Source: Rhizobium gallicum bv. gallicum R602sp
Lineage (GTDB): Bacteria; Pseudomonadota; Alphaproteobacteria; Rhizobiales; Rhizobiaceae
Direction of reading: 5' to 3'
Assembly: GCF_000816845.1 (NCBI RefSeq)
Contig: NZ_CP006880.1
Coordinates: forward strand, 1,178,001-1,242,000
DNA length: 64,000 nucleotides
Shown in pieces: positions 27,782-37,263 of the stretch. The position numbers were made by a program, and so were the translations under genes. Below the pieces are notes generated by a model. That model saw only the letters and a program-made list of their open reading frames with translations, did not search any database and was not told where the DNA came from. Numbering within the stretch: the stretch's first letter is position 1; each line of letters begins with the position of its first letter.

Positions 27782-28543
27782 ATGCCAATCAGAAAAGTAA
27801 TCAGCCGGGGCATTCTTGCGCTTACCATCACAGTCGCACCACTAACAGGCGCTACGCTCGGAATCTCGAACGTGGCCCTCGCCAAGGACGGAAATGGCAA
27901 CGGCAATTCTGGTGGTGGTGGAAACGGCAATGGGAACGGGGGTGGGAATGGAGGCAACCACGGCAGCGCGGGCTCGAACCATGGCAAGTCTGGCAATGCG
28001 CATTCGAAGACGAATTCAAAGTCGGGTGCCAGCACGCCGACGCTCGAATCACTCTTCTTTCATGAAAAAAAGACCGGTAAGGCAACAAAGGCGGAAAAGC
28101 CCGTCAAGAGCGGCAACGCTGCAAAGAAAAGTCTGAAGAACACCAAATCGGACGCGGTTGGACTGAGTTCGTTGAACCGCAACTATCATGCCTATATGCA
28201 TTCCAACGACCCGCGACTGGCTCCCGTTGCGGCCTACGTCATGGCATATGCTGAATTCGAAAAGGTAAGCGGGCCCGATGTGGTTCCGATCGATCCGGCG
28301 CTGAGCGATGAGGCGCTGCGCGAGGCCCTTACGGGCTTCACAAAAGGGGGCGTTGTGAGCGACGATGCCCTTGCTGAAGCCAAGGAAATCCTCGGCGTAG
28401 GACCGGCAGTCGGCAAGATCGACGAGATTCGCGAAACGCTGCCCGATCCGGAGCCCGTGGATACGCTCGAGGAGCCAACAACCACGGAAACGACGACAAC
28501 AGTCACGATTGTCACCGAGACGCCCACCGAGCCGGCGAACTGA
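27782..28543 (+). CDS. Exported Gly/Asn-rich low-complexity protein 2
   Basis: 253 residues from the ATG at 27782, which has GAGGAG upstream. A signal peptide (IRKVISRGILALTITVAPLT, cleavage near VALA) is followed by Gly/Asn repeats to about residue 75, a Lys/Ser/Thr-rich linker to about 130, a folded-looking helical domain (about 130-220, with PRLAPVAAYVMAYAEF), and a Thr/Glu/Pro tail. The plan (signal, GN repeats, linker, small domain) matches the protein at 25012 across the two-component genes. Family unknown to me. A hairpin terminator follows. Confidence 0.72.
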   Translation: MPIRKVISRGILALTITVAPLTGATLGISNVALAKDGNGNGNSGGGGNGNGNGGGNGGNHGSAGSNHGKSGNAHSKTNSKSGASTPTLESLFFHEKKTGKATKAEKPVKSGNAAKKSLKNTKSDAVGLSSLNRNYHAYMHSNDPRLAPVAAYVMAYAEFEKVSGPDVVPIDPALSDEALREALTGFTKGGVVSDDALAEAKEILGVGPAVGKIDEIRETLPDPEPVDTLEEPTTTETTTTVTIVTETPTEPAN

Positions 28544-28554
28544 TGTTGAGATAC

Positions 28555-28579
28555 GCGCCGGCACCTGAGGTGCCGGCGC
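28555..28579 (+). terminator. Hairpin after Gly/Asn-rich protein gene
   Basis: Perfect 11-bp arms GCGCCGGCACC and GGTGCCGGCGC flank a three-base loop, 11 bases after the stop codon. No T-run follows, so it may be a weak or Rho-assisted terminator. Confidence 0.5.
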
Positions 28580-28908
28580 AATTCATTGCCGGGAACGGCG
28601 AAGTCCCTCGATAACCAGCACGTTGGCTGCAAGAGTCCCGTCTAGGAACTCTTGCTGAGAGATCTTGGTGAAACATTATCATTTGTGTCGAATGCTATGG
28701 ATACGTGCGTCGTGCCATATCGGAAGCAGGGCCGGATAATGCCACATGCCGGAAATGGCGACCGCACGTTTTGGGCCAAATTCAGTCGACTGCCCAGACT
28801 TCAGCAAAACTCCGTTCTTGTTTCCGCAATTTGTGCGCTGCCTTGAAAGCAGGCGGGGGTTGAGAAGATCCTGCGACGCATGAAGAGCGGAGCCCCGGGG
28901 TAGGACAA
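28580..28908. other. Intergenic stretch between convergent genes
   Basis: About 330 bases between the hairpin and the 3' end of the GGDEF gene. No gene or further motif was recognised. Confidence 0.45.
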
Positions 28909-30822
28909 TCATCTTGAGCGCGATGACCCCTTTTGCCGACGCCCATCGCATTTTTGGGCACTCCAGGTGCTGATCTGGTTGCGACCGTTGCGTTTGGCAT
29001 CATAAAGAGCGTCGTCTGCGCGTTTGATCAGTTCCGCCGATACCAGTTCGGAAGAAGAGCTTTGCTTTGTCAAAACGCCGACACTTGCGGTGACATACCG
29101 GAATTCGCTCCCCGCATGCGGTATTTCCAGCGCCCGAAGACCCGTCAGGAATTTGAGGGCAAGCGCCTGGGCTGCGCCTTCGTCGGTTTCGGGCAGCAGA
29201 ACGACGAACTCCTCACCACCAAAGCGGGCGACGACATCGGTGCGGCGCTTGACAACCTCGCGTAAACAATCGCTCACGGCTTTGAGACATTCGTCGCCCG
29301 CAACATGACCGTAAGTGTCGTTATAGGCCTTGAAACGATCGACATCGATCAAAAGCAGGCTGAGCGGGGTCCGGTTTCTGGCGCTTCGGGCAAGCTCGAT
29401 GACGATGGCCTGGTCGAAAGCCCTCCGGTTGACGATCCCCGTTAAAGCATCCGTTTCCGCCAAACTCTTCATTTGCTCGGCAAGTTCCCGCAGCGAGTGC
29501 TCGGCCTGCTTCATGGCTGTGATGTCCGATACGACAACGAGTGCTTTTCCGTCCGTCGTCAGTCGCGTCCGCAAGCTGAGCCAGCGGCCATCACAAAGGT
29601 CAATCTCCTCGTCCTTGTCCTGATGCAGGTGCGCGGCGGCGTTGTCGATCCAGTCATCTGTCACGTCCTTGGGCAGATCGCGGCGCTCCTCTGTCTCCGC
29701 AACCTTCCGCAGAATGTCTTTAATGTTGGCTCCGGGAATCCGCGCTGGAGCAGATAAGGGGAAAAGGCACCTGTACTGCTCGTTACAGAATAGTAGCGTG
29801 CCGTCAGGACCGAACATCGCAAATCCATCCGACATGCCGGCCATCGCGTGCGACAGCAAGTTCCGACTTTCGGTGAGTTCGCGCTCCACGCGCCGCTGTT
29901 CCGTGATGTCGCGCGTGGCGCCGGCAAGACCGATGATTTCGCCCTTTCCGTCGCGCAAAGGAAACTTGGACGTCGAGTAGCATCTTTCCTGCTCGCCCTC
30001 GCGAAGCTGTTCGATCTTGTCGATCACGGGCTTGCCGTTTCGCAAAAGCTCTTGCTCTTCAGCAAACAAGATCTCCGCGCGCCGTTGTGTTGCAAGCTGA
30101 AAATCGGTGAGGCCGATCATCTCGGCCGGCGAGCTGAAGTGATGATGTTCGGCGACATTGCGGTTGACGATGACAAACTGGCTCTGACTGTTCTTGACGT
30201 AATGGTAGTCGGATGTCTGGGTGAGGGCGGCCGTCAACAGATCACGTTCCAATGCAATGCGTTCGAACTGCAACAGGACAAGCCCGGAGATGATGATGGC
30301 GCAGGAATTGAGGAAGAGAGCGGGCGCAACGATTGACGTAAGCGTTTGGCCATCGGCGGAGCTGAGCAGGACCAGTGTCGATCCCACGAGTGTTACGCAA
30401 ACCGCAGCAGCCAGGAGCACGACATCGATAATCCCGATTTTGCGGTTTTGAACGATTATGTGAGCGGCAACACCAACGGCGCCGATCAGCAGGATACCGG
30501 TAATGCCGTTGATTGTTCCCGCTCCGCCTGAATATATCCGGAAGCCGCCTGCAACAGCCATCGTGGCGATGGCTGCCACCGGCCCGCCAAACAGCCCGGA
30601 GATCGCAATCAGCGACGATCTCAAATCGATGAATGCGCCGGAGTTGACAGGGATCGAAAGCAACATCGATGCAATGGCGCCGAGGCCCATTGTCAGACCG
30701 AACGCGACCTTCGACTGAAGCGCGGAAAGATTGCGGAATCGATAATAGAAGTGGGCCCACACCGACATGACAAGTGCAACGACGGCGAGGTTTCCCGTCA
30801 GTATCTGCCAGGTTGTGCTCAT
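28909..30822 (-). CDS. Diguanylate cyclase: LytS-type 5TM, two PAS, GGDEF
   Basis: 637 residues. Hydrophobic helices at about 8-205 with NSGAFIDLRSSLIAISGLFG and GGPVAAIATM mark a 5TMR_LYT-type sensor. Two PAS domains follow at about 215-330 and 335-455. The GGDEF domain (about 470-620) has IDVDRFKAYNDTYGHVAGDE and ARFGGEEFVV, with RRTD five residues earlier as a product-inhibition site. It should synthesise c-di-GMP. The sensor type is shared with the protein at 13174. Confidence 0.92.
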   Translation of the reverse strand: MSTTWQILTGNLAVVALVMSVWAHFYYRFRNLSALQSKVAFGLTMGLGAIASMLLSIPVNSGAFIDLRSSLIAISGLFGGPVAAIATMAVAGGFRIYSGGAGTINGITGILLIGAVGVAAHIIVQNRKIGIIDVVLLAAAVCVTLVGSTLVLLSSADGQTLTSIVAPALFLNSCAIIISGLVLLQFERIALERDLLTAALTQTSDYHYVKNSQSQFVIVNRNVAEHHHFSSPAEMIGLTDFQLATQRRAEILFAEEQELLRNGKPVIDKIEQLREGEQERCYSTSKFPLRDGKGEIIGLAGATRDITEQRRVERELTESRNLLSHAMAGMSDGFAMFGPDGTLLFCNEQYRCLFPLSAPARIPGANIKDILRKVAETEERRDLPKDVTDDWIDNAAAHLHQDKDEEIDLCDGRWLSLRTRLTTDGKALVVVSDITAMKQAEHSLRELAEQMKSLAETDALTGIVNRRAFDQAIVIELARSARNRTPLSLLLIDVDRFKAYNDTYGHVAGDECLKAVSDCLREVVKRRTDVVARFGGEEFVVLLPETDEGAAQALALKFLTGLRALEIPHAGSEFRYVTASVGVLTKQSSSSELVSAELIKRADDALYDAKRNGRNQISTWSAQKCDGRRQKGSSRSR

Positions 30823-31096
30823 GATCGTTTCAGCAGCTCAAGGACATGGATCGATTTGAACTTCTACGCTTTTTTTCTTTCGGGCAACTTAACGCGGTGT
30901 TCGCTTTGGATCCCGGTGGCTGAGCTATCATTTCGGCGCCGCGGGCTGCGTTGGATGGCTACTTTTGTCGTTAACCACGCTTTTTAAGCACGCTTACATC
31001 GTCGAATGCTAAACCTGAAATGCAGCGCATTGCGGACATGATGTCTCCTGCCGTCCCAAGACATGATCCTTAAACTCACAGATTCTCGGACCCTTC

Positions 31097-33226
31097 ATGT
31101 CGTCCAGCTTTGCAGCGAAATATGTTCGTGCTCAAACGTCTTCCATCATTGCTGCAACCATCTGCTTCCTTGCCGTCGCTCTTTTGTTGACGGGCCTGAT
31201 GGCCCACGTTGTTGCGACCATGACCCGGTCGGGCAATGAAATCGACGATGCGCGGGCAACGCGTGCCGCAGCCGCCGCGATCGCCGCATTTGCGGCCCGC
31301 CTCAGCGGGACCGTAACGGATAATGCCGTGTGGGATGATGCTTACGCCGCCATTGCCTCATCAGACGCCGCCGCCTGGGCTTACGACAACTGGGGAAAGA
31401 CCAGCGAGGACTATCCGCTGTATGACGGTGCAATCGTCATCGACCCCGAAGGAAGGGTGACCTCTTCCTATGCGAAGGGCAAGTCTTTCCAGCCGAGCGA
31501 ATATTTTGGTGAGGCCTTCGCGCGGCAGAGCAAAGCTGCTGCGATCGCTAGCGAGGCTCCTCTGGTCAACTTCTTCAAGACCGAAAGCGGTGTCGCCCTT
31601 GTCGCATCACAGGCAATTCAGCCCTTCTCGACAAATGCCCAGCTTCCGAGGCTGAGCGTATTGAGCTTCTACAAGGAAGTCACGCCGGACATTCTAGGCG
31701 CGTTCTCCGCTGAACACGAGCTTGAGGGGCTGCGGCTCCAGGCAGTGGCTGAACCAGGCCTGCTGAGCGTCCCGATCAAAGGCATGGACGGCGCTACCAT
31801 TGCCTTTCTCGTCTGGCCCAGCAAAGCGCCCGGAAGCGCCGTCTTTATGGCGGTCTATCCGTACATACTGGCCGCCGCGGTCATCCTTTGCCTGTTTCTG
31901 GCAGGCGTCCTTTTCGCCGGCGCCTCTGAGGCGCGGCGCTTGCGTCGATTGGCGGACGTGGCGCGTTTCGAAGCAAATCATGACAATCTGAGCGGTCTGC
32001 TCAACAGACATGGCCTTTTGAATGTGCTGGAGCATCTCAGCAGTTCGGCTGTGCCGGAGGTGTCTCTTTATCTCGTTGACCTTGATGGCTTCAAGGCGGT
32101 CAACGACGCTTGGGGGCATGCGGTCGGCGATGATCTGATCCGCATCGTTGCGAAGGCGTTGGCGACCTGTCACCAGGAAGTCATTGCCGCCGCGAGGCTG
32201 GGTGGCGACGAATTCGCGCTGGTGCAAGTCGGATCGGCTGCGCTCGGCGACTTCGAACAGGCAATTCTCAACCTCTTTGCCGGGCCGTTCAAAATCGACG
32301 GGCGAACGATTGAAGTCGGGGCAAGCATCGGAGCCGCGCCCAGAAGCGAGGACATTGCGCCCCTGGAACTGCTTCGGCGGGCCGACATGGCTCTCTACCG
32401 CGCCAAGGAAAATGGCAGAGGTCAAGCTATTGGATATGATCCCGAGCTCGACCGCGAACGCGTGCGTATCGGCGAACTGGAAGGCGAATTGAGAAGCGCC
32501 ATAAAGAGTGGAGCAATCGAACCCGTTTTCCAACCGCTCGTTTCTGCCACCACGGGTGCGATCACAGGCCTTGAGGCCTTGGCGCGTTGGCAAAGCGCCG
32601 CTGGAAGGATCAGTCCTGAGGTCTTCATCCCGCTTGCTGAAAAATCTGGCCTCATAGACGCTCTCGGCGTTCATATGCTGCGTGTGTCGATCTGCCATGC
32701 GAGAGCCTGGCCCGGCCTTACGCTATCTGTCAATGTCTCGCCAATCCAGCTGTGTAATCCGGACTTCGGAGCACAAGTGATTTCGGTTTTGAAGGAATCT
32801 GACTTCGACGCCAACCGCCTGACTTTGGAGATAACCGAAGGCGTCCTCATGACGAATCCCGATCAGGCCCGCCGGTCCATCGACCAGCTTAAGCGCGTCG
32901 GAATCAAGTTCGCGCTTGACGACTTCGGTTGCGGCTATGCCAGTATTGGCGCACTGCGGCAGTTTGGCTTCGATCGGATGAAGATCGATCGATCACTTGT
33001 TTCGGGTGTCGAAGACGCTGCCAACGGCATTGAGGTTCTTCGCGCGACGATCTCCTTGGCAACGGCTCTAAATATTCCCGTTACCGCCGAGGGCATCGAG
33101 AATGCGCGCCAGGCAGCGATATTACGCGACACAGGATGCGATCAGCTTCAGGGATATCTCGTCGGAAAGCCTATGTCGGCACAGGAGATTTCAGAGACAC
33201 TTCGTCTAGAAGATCCAGCGGCATGA
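31097..33226 (+). CDS. CHASE4-GGDEF-EAL membrane protein
   Basis: 709 residues. One helix at about 18-42 and another at about 253-275 enclose a periplasmic CHASE4-like domain (TDNAVWDDAYAAI, YDGAIVIDPEG). The GGDEF domain has VDLDGFKAVNDAWGHAVGDD and ARLGGDEFAL. The EAL domain has LEALARW, LEITEGVL, LDDFGCGYASIG, KIDRSL and AEGIEN, so both halves keep their catalytic motifs. No ribosome site is obvious at this start. It lies 93 bases before minC, separated by a CtrA-like site. Confidence 0.92.
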   Translation: MSSSFAAKYVRAQTSSIIAATICFLAVALLLTGLMAHVVATMTRSGNEIDDARATRAAAAAIAAFAARLSGTVTDNAVWDDAYAAIASSDAAAWAYDNWGKTSEDYPLYDGAIVIDPEGRVTSSYAKGKSFQPSEYFGEAFARQSKAAAIASEAPLVNFFKTESGVALVASQAIQPFSTNAQLPRLSVLSFYKEVTPDILGAFSAEHELEGLRLQAVAEPGLLSVPIKGMDGATIAFLVWPSKAPGSAVFMAVYPYILAAAVILCLFLAGVLFAGASEARRLRRLADVARFEANHDNLSGLLNRHGLLNVLEHLSSSAVPEVSLYLVDLDGFKAVNDAWGHAVGDDLIRIVAKALATCHQEVIAAARLGGDEFALVQVGSAALGDFEQAILNLFAGPFKIDGRTIEVGASIGAAPRSEDIAPLELLRRADMALYRAKENGRGQAIGYDPELDRERVRIGELEGELRSAIKSGAIEPVFQPLVSATTGAITGLEALARWQSAAGRISPEVFIPLAEKSGLIDALGVHMLRVSICHARAWPGLTLSVNVSPIQLCNPDFGAQVISVLKESDFDANRLTLEITEGVLMTNPDQARRSIDQLKRVGIKFALDDFGCGYASIGALRQFGFDRMKIDRSLVSGVEDAANGIEVLRATISLATALNIPVTAEGIENARQAAILRDTGCDQLQGYLVGKPMSAQEISETLRLEDPAA

Positions 33227-33263
33227 CATTGCCCAGCGGCTGCGCAAACCTTTCTTAATACTG

Positions 33264-33279
33264 TTAACTCTTTATTAAC
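33264..33279 (+). promoter_or_regulatory. CtrA-like binding site upstream of minC
   Basis: TTAA at 33264-33267, seven bases, TTAAC at 33275-33279: a full match to the CtrA consensus, 41 bases before the minC start. Control of min genes by CtrA is reported for Sinorhizobium, which supports the call. Confidence 0.65.
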
Positions 33280-33319
33280 CATGGCGGCGGTAGATATGGT
33301 CAACGATTTCTTAACATAG

Positions 33320-34042
33320 ATGACCAAAGTGCTAACAGACGCTCGCTCTATCCGCATCAAGGGCCGCTCTTTCCTCGCGGTCATGCTTTCTCCAGATCTC
33401 CCGCTTGATGATTGGCTGGCGAGGCTGGATGATCTCGCAGCCCGCTCAGCCGGATTCTTTTTGGGCCGGCCCATCGTGCTTGATGTCACGGACCTGCAAA
33501 TCGACCGATCGCAGTTAAAAGACCTTATTGCGGAACTAACGCAACGCAATGTGAGCGTCATGGGAATCGAGGGCGGGCGGCCGTCAATCCTCGGGCCAGG
33601 CATGCCGCCTGCACTGAAGGGCGGACGGCCGGTGTCCGACTTTGAGCTTCCAAAAGCGGAACCAATTATTGATCTGCAAAGCAAGCAGCCGGCAAGCGAA
33701 GCGCGTCCGGCGCTTCAGTCCATCGTGATCCGGCAGCCCGTGCGTTCAGGCCAGTCAGTGATTTTCCCGGAAGGCGATGTCACCATCGTCGGTTCTGTTG
33801 CCTCCGGTTCCGAGATCATCGCCGGAGGTTCGGTCCATGTTTATGGCACCTTGCGGGGCAGGGCCATGGCGGGGTCGGTCGGAAATGCGTCAGCGCGGAT
33901 CTTTTGCCGAAAGCTCGAGGCAGAGCTAGTTGCGATTGATGGCGTCTACAAGACCGCCGAAGACATGGCCTCGAACCTTCGAGGGCAGGCTGTCCAGCTC
34001 TGGCTGGAAGGCGACACGATCATGGCAGAGAAACTTATCTGA
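33320..34042 (+). CDS. minC: Septum site-determining protein MinC
   Basis: 240 residues. The N-terminal domain (about 1-105) is followed by a variable linker and a C-terminal right-handed beta-helix (about 135-235; FPEGDVTIVGSVASGSEIIA, HVYGTLRGRAMAG) that binds MinD and FtsZ. MinC inhibits Z-ring assembly away from midcell. First gene of minCDE. The ATG at 33320 has no strong ribosome site. In rhizobia minCDE is commonly on a secondary replicon. Confidence 0.96.
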   Translation: MTKVLTDARSIRIKGRSFLAVMLSPDLPLDDWLARLDDLAARSAGFFLGRPIVLDVTDLQIDRSQLKDLIAELTQRNVSVMGIEGGRPSILGPGMPPALKGGRPVSDFELPKAEPIIDLQSKQPASEARPALQSIVIRQPVRSGQSVIFPEGDVTIVGSVASGSEIIAGGSVHVYGTLRGRAMAGSVGNASARIFCRKLEAELVAIDGVYKTAEDMASNLRGQAVQLWLEGDTIMAEKLI

Positions 34043-34074
34043 GCCGAAAGCCGGCTAGGACACAGGAGAGCAAG

Positions 34075-34890
34075 ATGGGGAAAGTCATCGTCGTCACTTC
34101 AGGCAAAGGCGGAGTTGGCAAGACAACTTCTACCGCCGCGCTTGGAGCGGCTCTGGCGCAGAGGAACGAAAAAGTGGTCGTCGTCGATTTTGACGTCGGG
34201 CTGCGCAATCTCGATCTCGTGATGGGTGCGGAGCGAAGGGTCGTCTACGACCTGATCAACGTCATACAAGGCGATGCCAAGCTCCCTCAGGCGCTGATAC
34301 GCGACAAGCGGCTCGAGACGCTGTTTTTGCTCCCGGCATCGCAAACGCGCGACAAGGACAACTTGACGCCGGAGGGTGTCGAACGTGTCATGGCCGATTT
34401 GAAGCGCCACTTCGACTGGATTATCTGCGATAGCCCCGCAGGCATCGAACGTGGGGCAACCCTTGCAATGCGCCATGCCGATATCGCCGTCGTCGTCACC
34501 AACCCGGAAGTTTCTTCGGTCCGTGACTCGGACCGCATCATCGGCTTATTGGACGCCAAGACCGCCAAGGCAGAACGCGGCGAGCGGATGGAGAAGCATC
34601 TGCTCCTGACCCGCTACGATGCCAACCGCGCCGAACGGGGCGATATGCTCAAAGTCGATGACGTCCTGGAGATCCTTTCCATCCCGCTCCTCGGCATTGT
34701 TCCCGAAAGCATGGATGTTCTACGCGCCTCCAATATTGGCGCACCTGTGACGCTCGCCGATAGCCGCAGTGCACCCGCGATGGCATATTTCGATGCCGCC
34801 CGCCGGCTTGCCGGTGAGGAAGTACCGATCACAATTCCCGGGGAAAAGCGCGGTCTCTTCGGCAAGATATTCGGACGGAGGGCCGCATGA
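34075..34890 (+). CDS. minD: Septum site-determining ATPase MinD
   Basis: 271 residues with GGAGAG before the ATG. The deviant Walker A motif [10 protein letters not shown] lies at residues 8-17, the switch I region at [11 protein letters not shown], and Walker B at [11 protein letters not shown]. The C-terminus [14 protein letters not shown] is the amphipathic membrane-targeting helix. MinD recruits MinC to the membrane and is released by MinE. It overlaps minE by ATGA. Confidence 0.98.
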   Translation: MGKVIVVTSGKGGVGKTTSTAALGAALAQRNEKVVVVDFDVGLRNLDLVMGAERRVVYDLINVIQGDAKLPQALIRDKRLETLFLLPASQTRDKDNLTPEGVERVMADLKRHFDWIICDSPAGIERGATLAMRHADIAVVVTNPEVSSVRDSDRIIGLLDAKTAKAERGERMEKHLLLTRYDANRAERGDMLKVDDVLEILSIPLLGIVPESMDVLRASNIGAPVTLADSRSAPAMAYFDAARRLAGEEVPITIPGEKRGLFGKIFGRRAA

Positions 34891-35147
34891 ACATCTTCAG
34901 TCTTTTCGGCAAGAAGAAAACGGCCCCCGCGGCCCGTGAGCGCCTGCAGGTGCTTCTGGCCCACGAACGCTCGTCGGCGGGTTCGGACCTTGTAGCGCTG
35001 CTGCGAGAGGAAATCCTTGCGGTGATTGCCAAGCATGTGCAAGTCGACAACGATAAGGTCCAAGTAAAGATGGATCGCAATGAGCACGTGTCGATTTTGG
35101 AAATCGACGTCGAGATCCCATTGAAGGCAGAGGCGCAAGCTGCTTGA
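34887..35147 (+). CDS. minE: Cell division topological specificity factor MinE
   Basis: 86 residues, starting with the membrane-binding N-terminus [20 protein letters not shown], then the anti-MinCD helix ([10 protein letters not shown]) and the dimerisation domain ([30 protein letters not shown]). Length and layout are typical. It stimulates MinD ATPase to drive pole-to-pole oscillation. Confidence 0.97.
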   Translation: MNIFSLFGKKKTAPAARERLQVLLAHERSSAGSDLVALLREEILAVIAKHVQVDNDKVQVKMDRNEHVSILEIDVEIPLKAEAQAA

Positions 35148-35674
35148 AACGGCCAAAGGAAGCCGCACGCATGAAAGTAGTGTGTCGGATATTGTGAGCC
35201 GGGTAGGCGAGGGGAGGGCGGGGACTAAGCGGCGACTGTAACTGTCGGTTGCCTGAAGACGCCGCCCCTCCCGCTGCCACTTCCGCCGTTGCGGCGCCTG
35301 ATAGCAGCCATATACCTGGCTTGGCCCGGGGCGCCCCGTCAGCGACGCTGACGGAAACACCGCTCTTCTGACGTCGATTTGCGCAGGAGTTCATGCCTGG
35401 ACGACCGACGCGACTGGGACAATCATGCACCGGCGTTGGCCGTACCGGGCAACCAGGTCCAATCTTGATCGCCCGAATCACGCGGACTGCACTCAGCTGT
35501 ACGAGGCTGCACCCGCGCTCGCCGGCTCCTTCTGGGCCGTCGCCTTCCTGAGCTTTGCCACTTTCGCGGGTCGCTTCTCCCGCTCACGCGCAATTGAGTT
35601 GCAGCCGGACTGCTGCTCTATAATCGATTAAACTCAACCTCGCTTAACAAATTGATTTACATGACATTTGAGGC
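35148..35674. other. Long intergenic region after minE
   Basis: About 530 bases. The first 300 bases are very G+C-rich and may be decayed sequence; the last 60 are AT-rich and probably hold the promoter of the DUF3422 gene. Short frames here have no credible start or family pattern. Confidence 0.5.
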
Positions 35675-36994
35675 ATGGCAACGGGTAGATACTCAACTGT
35701 TGCCGGGGGTCAAATGAGCAGGGGTGTTTTTGCTTTCAGACCGGCCGCTCTTCGTGAAAGAGCGGTGGGCGAAATCCACGCTCGGCCATATGCCCTTATT
35801 ACGGTACCTCGCGTCATCTTTCAGCTTGCTTTCTTGACGGACAGCGAGCCCGATCAGGATCATGATATCGTAAAGCGGCTCTCCCAATCGAGCGGATCGC
35901 CGCCTCCGTCTCACGAGACCAATCACCATGCGATCAGCTGGGGACAAGGAACGCTGAGATGGGAACGCCACACGGAATTCTCGACCTATTTCTGGGATAG
36001 CCCCGCTCCAGAAAAGTTCGGGGCTGAGATTCCTGTGCATCCATTCGGTGACGGATTTTCGCAACCCGGACCCTTCATCTCGGGAATACGACTGGAGATC
36101 AGACCTGACACTGAAGAGACCCAGAAGGACCTCGCCGTTTTCGATCGGACGAGCCTCTGCCGCAGTGACCTCAGAAGCGGAGAGGCCACCATTCTTACGG
36201 ATTTCCGTCCGGATGGGGATGGCCTAACAAAGATCCTCGTTATCGACCGCGGCCTATCCGATAGTTCGCGCGGTGCGCTCGTTCAGAAGCTTCTGGACAT
36301 TGAGACCTATAGAACACTTGCAATGATGGCGTTGCCTTTGGCACAATCGCTGTCACCCGAGATCCGCCGGATAGAAGCTAGCCTGACGGCGCTCACTCAG
36401 CGGATGAAGCAGCACGCTCGCGACGAAGCCGATCAATTGCTTGCGGAAATTACCCGTCTGGCGGCCGAACTCGAAGCGAATGCTGCGATGAGTCTTTACC
36501 GGTTCGGCGCCAGCCGCGCCTACTACGAAATTGTCCAGGAGCGGATTCGGGCGCTTGCCGAAACAGCGACCTCCGGGAGCGAGAGCCTTGGCACTTTCTT
36601 GGAGCGGCGCCTGGCACCGGCGATGCGGACCTGCCAATCTGTAGAGGAGCGCCAGGCAAATCTCTCGCGCAAACTGGCTCGTGCCACGTCCTTGCTAAGG
36701 AGCTGGATCGATGTGGAGCTGGAGCAAATCAACATGACGTTGCTAAACTCCATGGACCGCAGGGCAAAAATGCAATTACGCCTGCAGCAGACCGTTGAGG
36801 GCCTCTCCGTTGCGGCCATATCGTACTATGTCGTCGGACTGATTGGATATGTCGCCAAAGGGGTACACTTGTTTGGCATCGAGTTTGGGTCGGAAATTGT
36901 GACGGCAATCTCGGTCCCTTTCGTCATTTTGGGAATTTCGCTTATCGTTCGGAATATCAGGCATCGGCACTCGGAAGAAGACGATACGCAATGA
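35675..36994 (+). CDS. DUF3422 family membrane protein
   Basis: 439 residues. The conserved N-terminal pattern (FRPAALRERAVGEIHARPYA, HHAISWGQGTLRWERHTEFS) identifies DUF3422. A coiled-coil-prone middle (about 220-370) precedes two C-terminal membrane helices (about 370-425) and a basic, charged tail. A second ATG at 35714, with a better-spaced G-rich site, is an alternative start. Function unknown; the layout suggests an inner-membrane protein with a large cytoplasmic part. An IS remnant begins only nine bases after the stop. Confidence 0.88.
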   Translation: MATGRYSTVAGGQMSRGVFAFRPAALRERAVGEIHARPYALITVPRVIFQLAFLTDSEPDQDHDIVKRLSQSSGSPPPSHETNHHAISWGQGTLRWERHTEFSTYFWDSPAPEKFGAEIPVHPFGDGFSQPGPFISGIRLEIRPDTEETQKDLAVFDRTSLCRSDLRSGEATILTDFRPDGDGLTKILVIDRGLSDSSRGALVQKLLDIETYRTLAMMALPLAQSLSPEIRRIEASLTALTQRMKQHARDEADQLLAEITRLAAELEANAAMSLYRFGASRAYYEIVQERIRALAETATSGSESLGTFLERRLAPAMRTCQSVEERQANLSRKLARATSLLRSWIDVELEQINMTLLNSMDRRAKMQLRLQQTVEGLSVAAISYYVVGLIGYVAKGVHLFGIEFGSEIVTAISVPFVILGISLIVRNIRHRHSEEDDTQ

Positions 36995-37002
36995 GGAACC
37001 AT

Positions 37003-37153
37003 CCGCAATCTCCCACGTCATAAAACAGGGAAGAGTGATATCTTACTTTGCAGGATCAGGACAATTTAACTTGCGGCTACACCAAATGTGGCGCGGCGGG
37101 TTGAACCGTTCGTTTCGACGCAAGTTAAAATATCACTTTGCGCCGCCACACGG
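37003..37153. repeat. Abutted right-end and left-end relics of the ISNCY-type element
   Basis: 37003-37083 resembles the right end of the element at 45826-45903 (CAATCTCCCACGTCAT, CTTACTTTGCAG, CGGCTACAC). Directly after it, 37084-37153 resembles the left end at 43441-43510 (ATGTGGC, GGTTGAA, TATCACTTTG). No transposase lies between them. It could be a relic of a head-to-tail junction or of two insertions followed by deletion. Confidence 0.65.
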
Positions 37154-37263
37154 CACGACGACCAGCCCCGATCTGTCCGGCTGTTCCGGCTTGCAAGGAC
37201 AGACCGGAGTGAGTGAGAGGTAGCATACCCGGTCTTCGGACGCTCCTCGCGAAGCTGCCCTGG

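Noticed and set aside
30967..30987. TTAACC and TTTTTAAG near the start of the 31097 gene as a CtrA site
   Set aside because: The spacing between the half-sites is nine bases rather than seven.
35425..35631. 68-codon plus-strand frame after minE
   Set aside because: No ribosome site, no family pattern, skewed composition.
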